Assembly (NCBI GenBank): GCA_025350085.1
Contig: JANXYI010000331.1
Location: forward strand, 1-5,661
Direction of reading: 5' to 3'
DNA length: 5,661 bases
Source of the DNA: Deltaproteobacteria bacterium
GTDB taxonomy: Bacteria; Desulfobacterota; Desulfovibrionia; Desulfovibrionales; Desulfovibrionaceae
Under the pieces are notes generated by a model. It was not told where the DNA came from and made no database searches. It saw only the letters and a program-made list of their open reading frames with translations. A program made the position numbers and the translations under genes. Positions 4,931-5,661 of this stretch are shown piece after piece (positions within the stretch are counted from its first letter, which is position 1; every line of letters starts with the position of its first letter).

Positions 4931-5661
4931 ACCTGTCGATTTCCGGGATGATCAGGTCAAGGCTGCCCAGGATGGCCACGGCATCGGCCAGGATGGTCCC
5001 GCGCGAGACCTCGGCAAAGAGGCTTAAGTTGCAGAAGCCAGGGGCGCGGAGCTTGGTGCGGTAGATGTTCTTGCCGCCGTCGCTGACCACGTACGCGCCG
5101 ATCTTGCCGCGCGCGCCTTCCACGGCGAAGTAGGCCTCGCCTGCGGGCACCTTCCACGAGGGCTTGGGCGCGCCCTTCACCAGCACGTCGCCCTCGGGCA
5201 TCATGTCCAGGCACTGTTCGATGATCCTGAGGCACTGCTCCATCTCGGCCAGGCGCACGTCGTAGCGGCCACGGGCGCACTTGCGCTCCGAGGTCGGGAT
5301 CTCGAAGTCCAGCTTGGGGTAGACCGAATAGGGCTCGTTGCGGCGCACGTCGTAGTTGATGCCCGAGCCTCTGGCCACCGGGCCGGTGGCGCCAAAGCGG
5401 CGGCAGGCGTCCTTCTCGATGACGCCGATGTCCTCGATGCGCTTTCTGAGGATGATGTTGTCCGTGACCAGGTCCTTGTACATGGGCAGCCGCGAGCGGA
5501 ACCAGGGGATGAAGGCCCGGATGCTGTCCAGGCAGTCGGCGCTCAGGTCCTTGGCCACGCCGCCGATGCGGTAGTAGCTGTAGGTCAGGCGCGAGCCCGT
5601 GGGGTCTTGCAGGATGTCCAGGACCTTTTCGCGGTCGTCAAAGGCGTACATGATGGGCGTG
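4929..5661 (-). CDS. nuoD: NADH-quinone oxidoreductase subunit D (NuoD), C-terminal part
   Basis: About 243 C-terminal codons of the 49-kDa subunit; the N-terminal part lies beyond the right edge, and the reading frame is open to the edge. NuoD sits on NuoH and NuoB and lines the quinone site. Recognisable segments are the region around YRIGGVAKDL, then GPVARGSGINYDVRRNEPYS, the motif GKIGAYVVSDGGKNIYRTKLRAPGF, and the ending ILADAVAILGSLDLIIPEIDR. The last is the family's C-terminal hallmark (usually ending GEVDR). The related group 4 [NiFe] hydrogenase large subunits have a DPCxxC motif there; it is absent, so this is a complex I subunit and not a hydrogenase. The ATG at 5651 is internal, because conserved sequence type continues upstream to the edge. 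It ends 8 nt before nuoH. Confidence 0.95.
   Translation of the reverse strand, partial: TPIMYAFDDREKVLDILQDPTGSRLTYSYYRIGGVAKDLSADCLDSIRAFIPWFRSRLPMYKDLVTDNIILRKRIEDIGVIEKDACRRFGATGPVARGSGINYDVRRNEPYSVYPKLDFEIPTSERKCARGRYDVRLAEMEQCLRIIEQCLDMMPEGDVLVKGAPKPSWKVPAGEAYFAVEGARGKIGAYVVSDGGKNIYRTKLRAPGFCNLSLFAEVSRGTILADAVAILGSLDLIIPEIDR

Noticed and set aside
4138..5064. A 308-codon plus-strand open frame antisense to nuoH
   Set aside because: It is a His/Gln/Gly/Glu-rich low-complexity translation opposite a clearly conserved gene, with no recognisable domain.
4929..5661. Group 4 [NiFe] hydrogenase large subunit instead of NuoD
   Set aside because: The C-terminal nickel-binding DPCxxC motif is missing; the protein ends with the NuoD-type SLDLIIPEIDR.
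1..5661. tRNA, rRNA, CRISPR array, insertion sequence or terminator hairpin
   Set aside because: The window is almost entirely coding on the minus strand with gaps of at most 10 nt. I saw no repeats, inverted terminal repeats or U-tract hairpins between genes.

Overview
The window is one tightly packed minus-strand gene cluster, so transcription runs from the right edge to the left edge. It encodes the membrane arm and the quinone-side core of a respiratory complex I-type enzyme (NDH-1/Nuo family). In transcription order it holds: nuoD (C-terminal part only, cut by the right edge), nuoH, nuoI, nuoJ, nuoK, a complete antiporter-like subunit of 499 aa, an 86-aa two-helix membrane protein of unknown function, and the N-terminal 263 aa of a second antiporter-like subunit (cut by the left edge). 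Every junction is either a short overlap or a gap of at most 10 nt. No intergenic space is large enough for a promoter, terminator or RNA gene, so this looks like the interior of a single long operon.

The D-H-I-J-K order is the canonical nuo order. After nuoK the layout departs from the usual L-M-N series. The next gene has the length of NuoM/NuoN and the channel motif of NuoL/Mrp-type antiporters. It is followed by the small two-helix protein and then by an MrpD-like subunit. No NuoE, NuoF or NuoG (the NADH-oxidising module) is seen here, but genes outside the window cannot be judged. The electron donor is therefore open.

Together the genes would work as follows. NuoI carries two [4Fe-4S] clusters that pass electrons from an unseen input module to a quinone (probably menaquinone) bound between NuoD and NuoH. 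NuoH, NuoJ and NuoK link that reaction to the antiporter-like subunits, which move protons or sodium ions across the membrane.

The DNA is GC-rich with strong G/C third-position preference. The protein style and the Nuo/Mrp-like mixture suggest an anaerobic deltaproteobacterium, perhaps a sulfate reducer of the Desulfovibrionales. This placement is an inference from memory of similar proteins, not a search result.

The points most worth a second look are: (i) the second antiporter-like subunit has Asn where the central TM7 proton-channel Lys is expected; (ii) NuoI has a long Lys/Glu/Pro-rich insertion between its two ferredoxin motifs; (iii) the conserved-looking 86-aa membrane protein lies between the two antiporter subunits; (iv) NuoH has Gln in place of the usual Glu of the KE motif in its first quinone-side loop.
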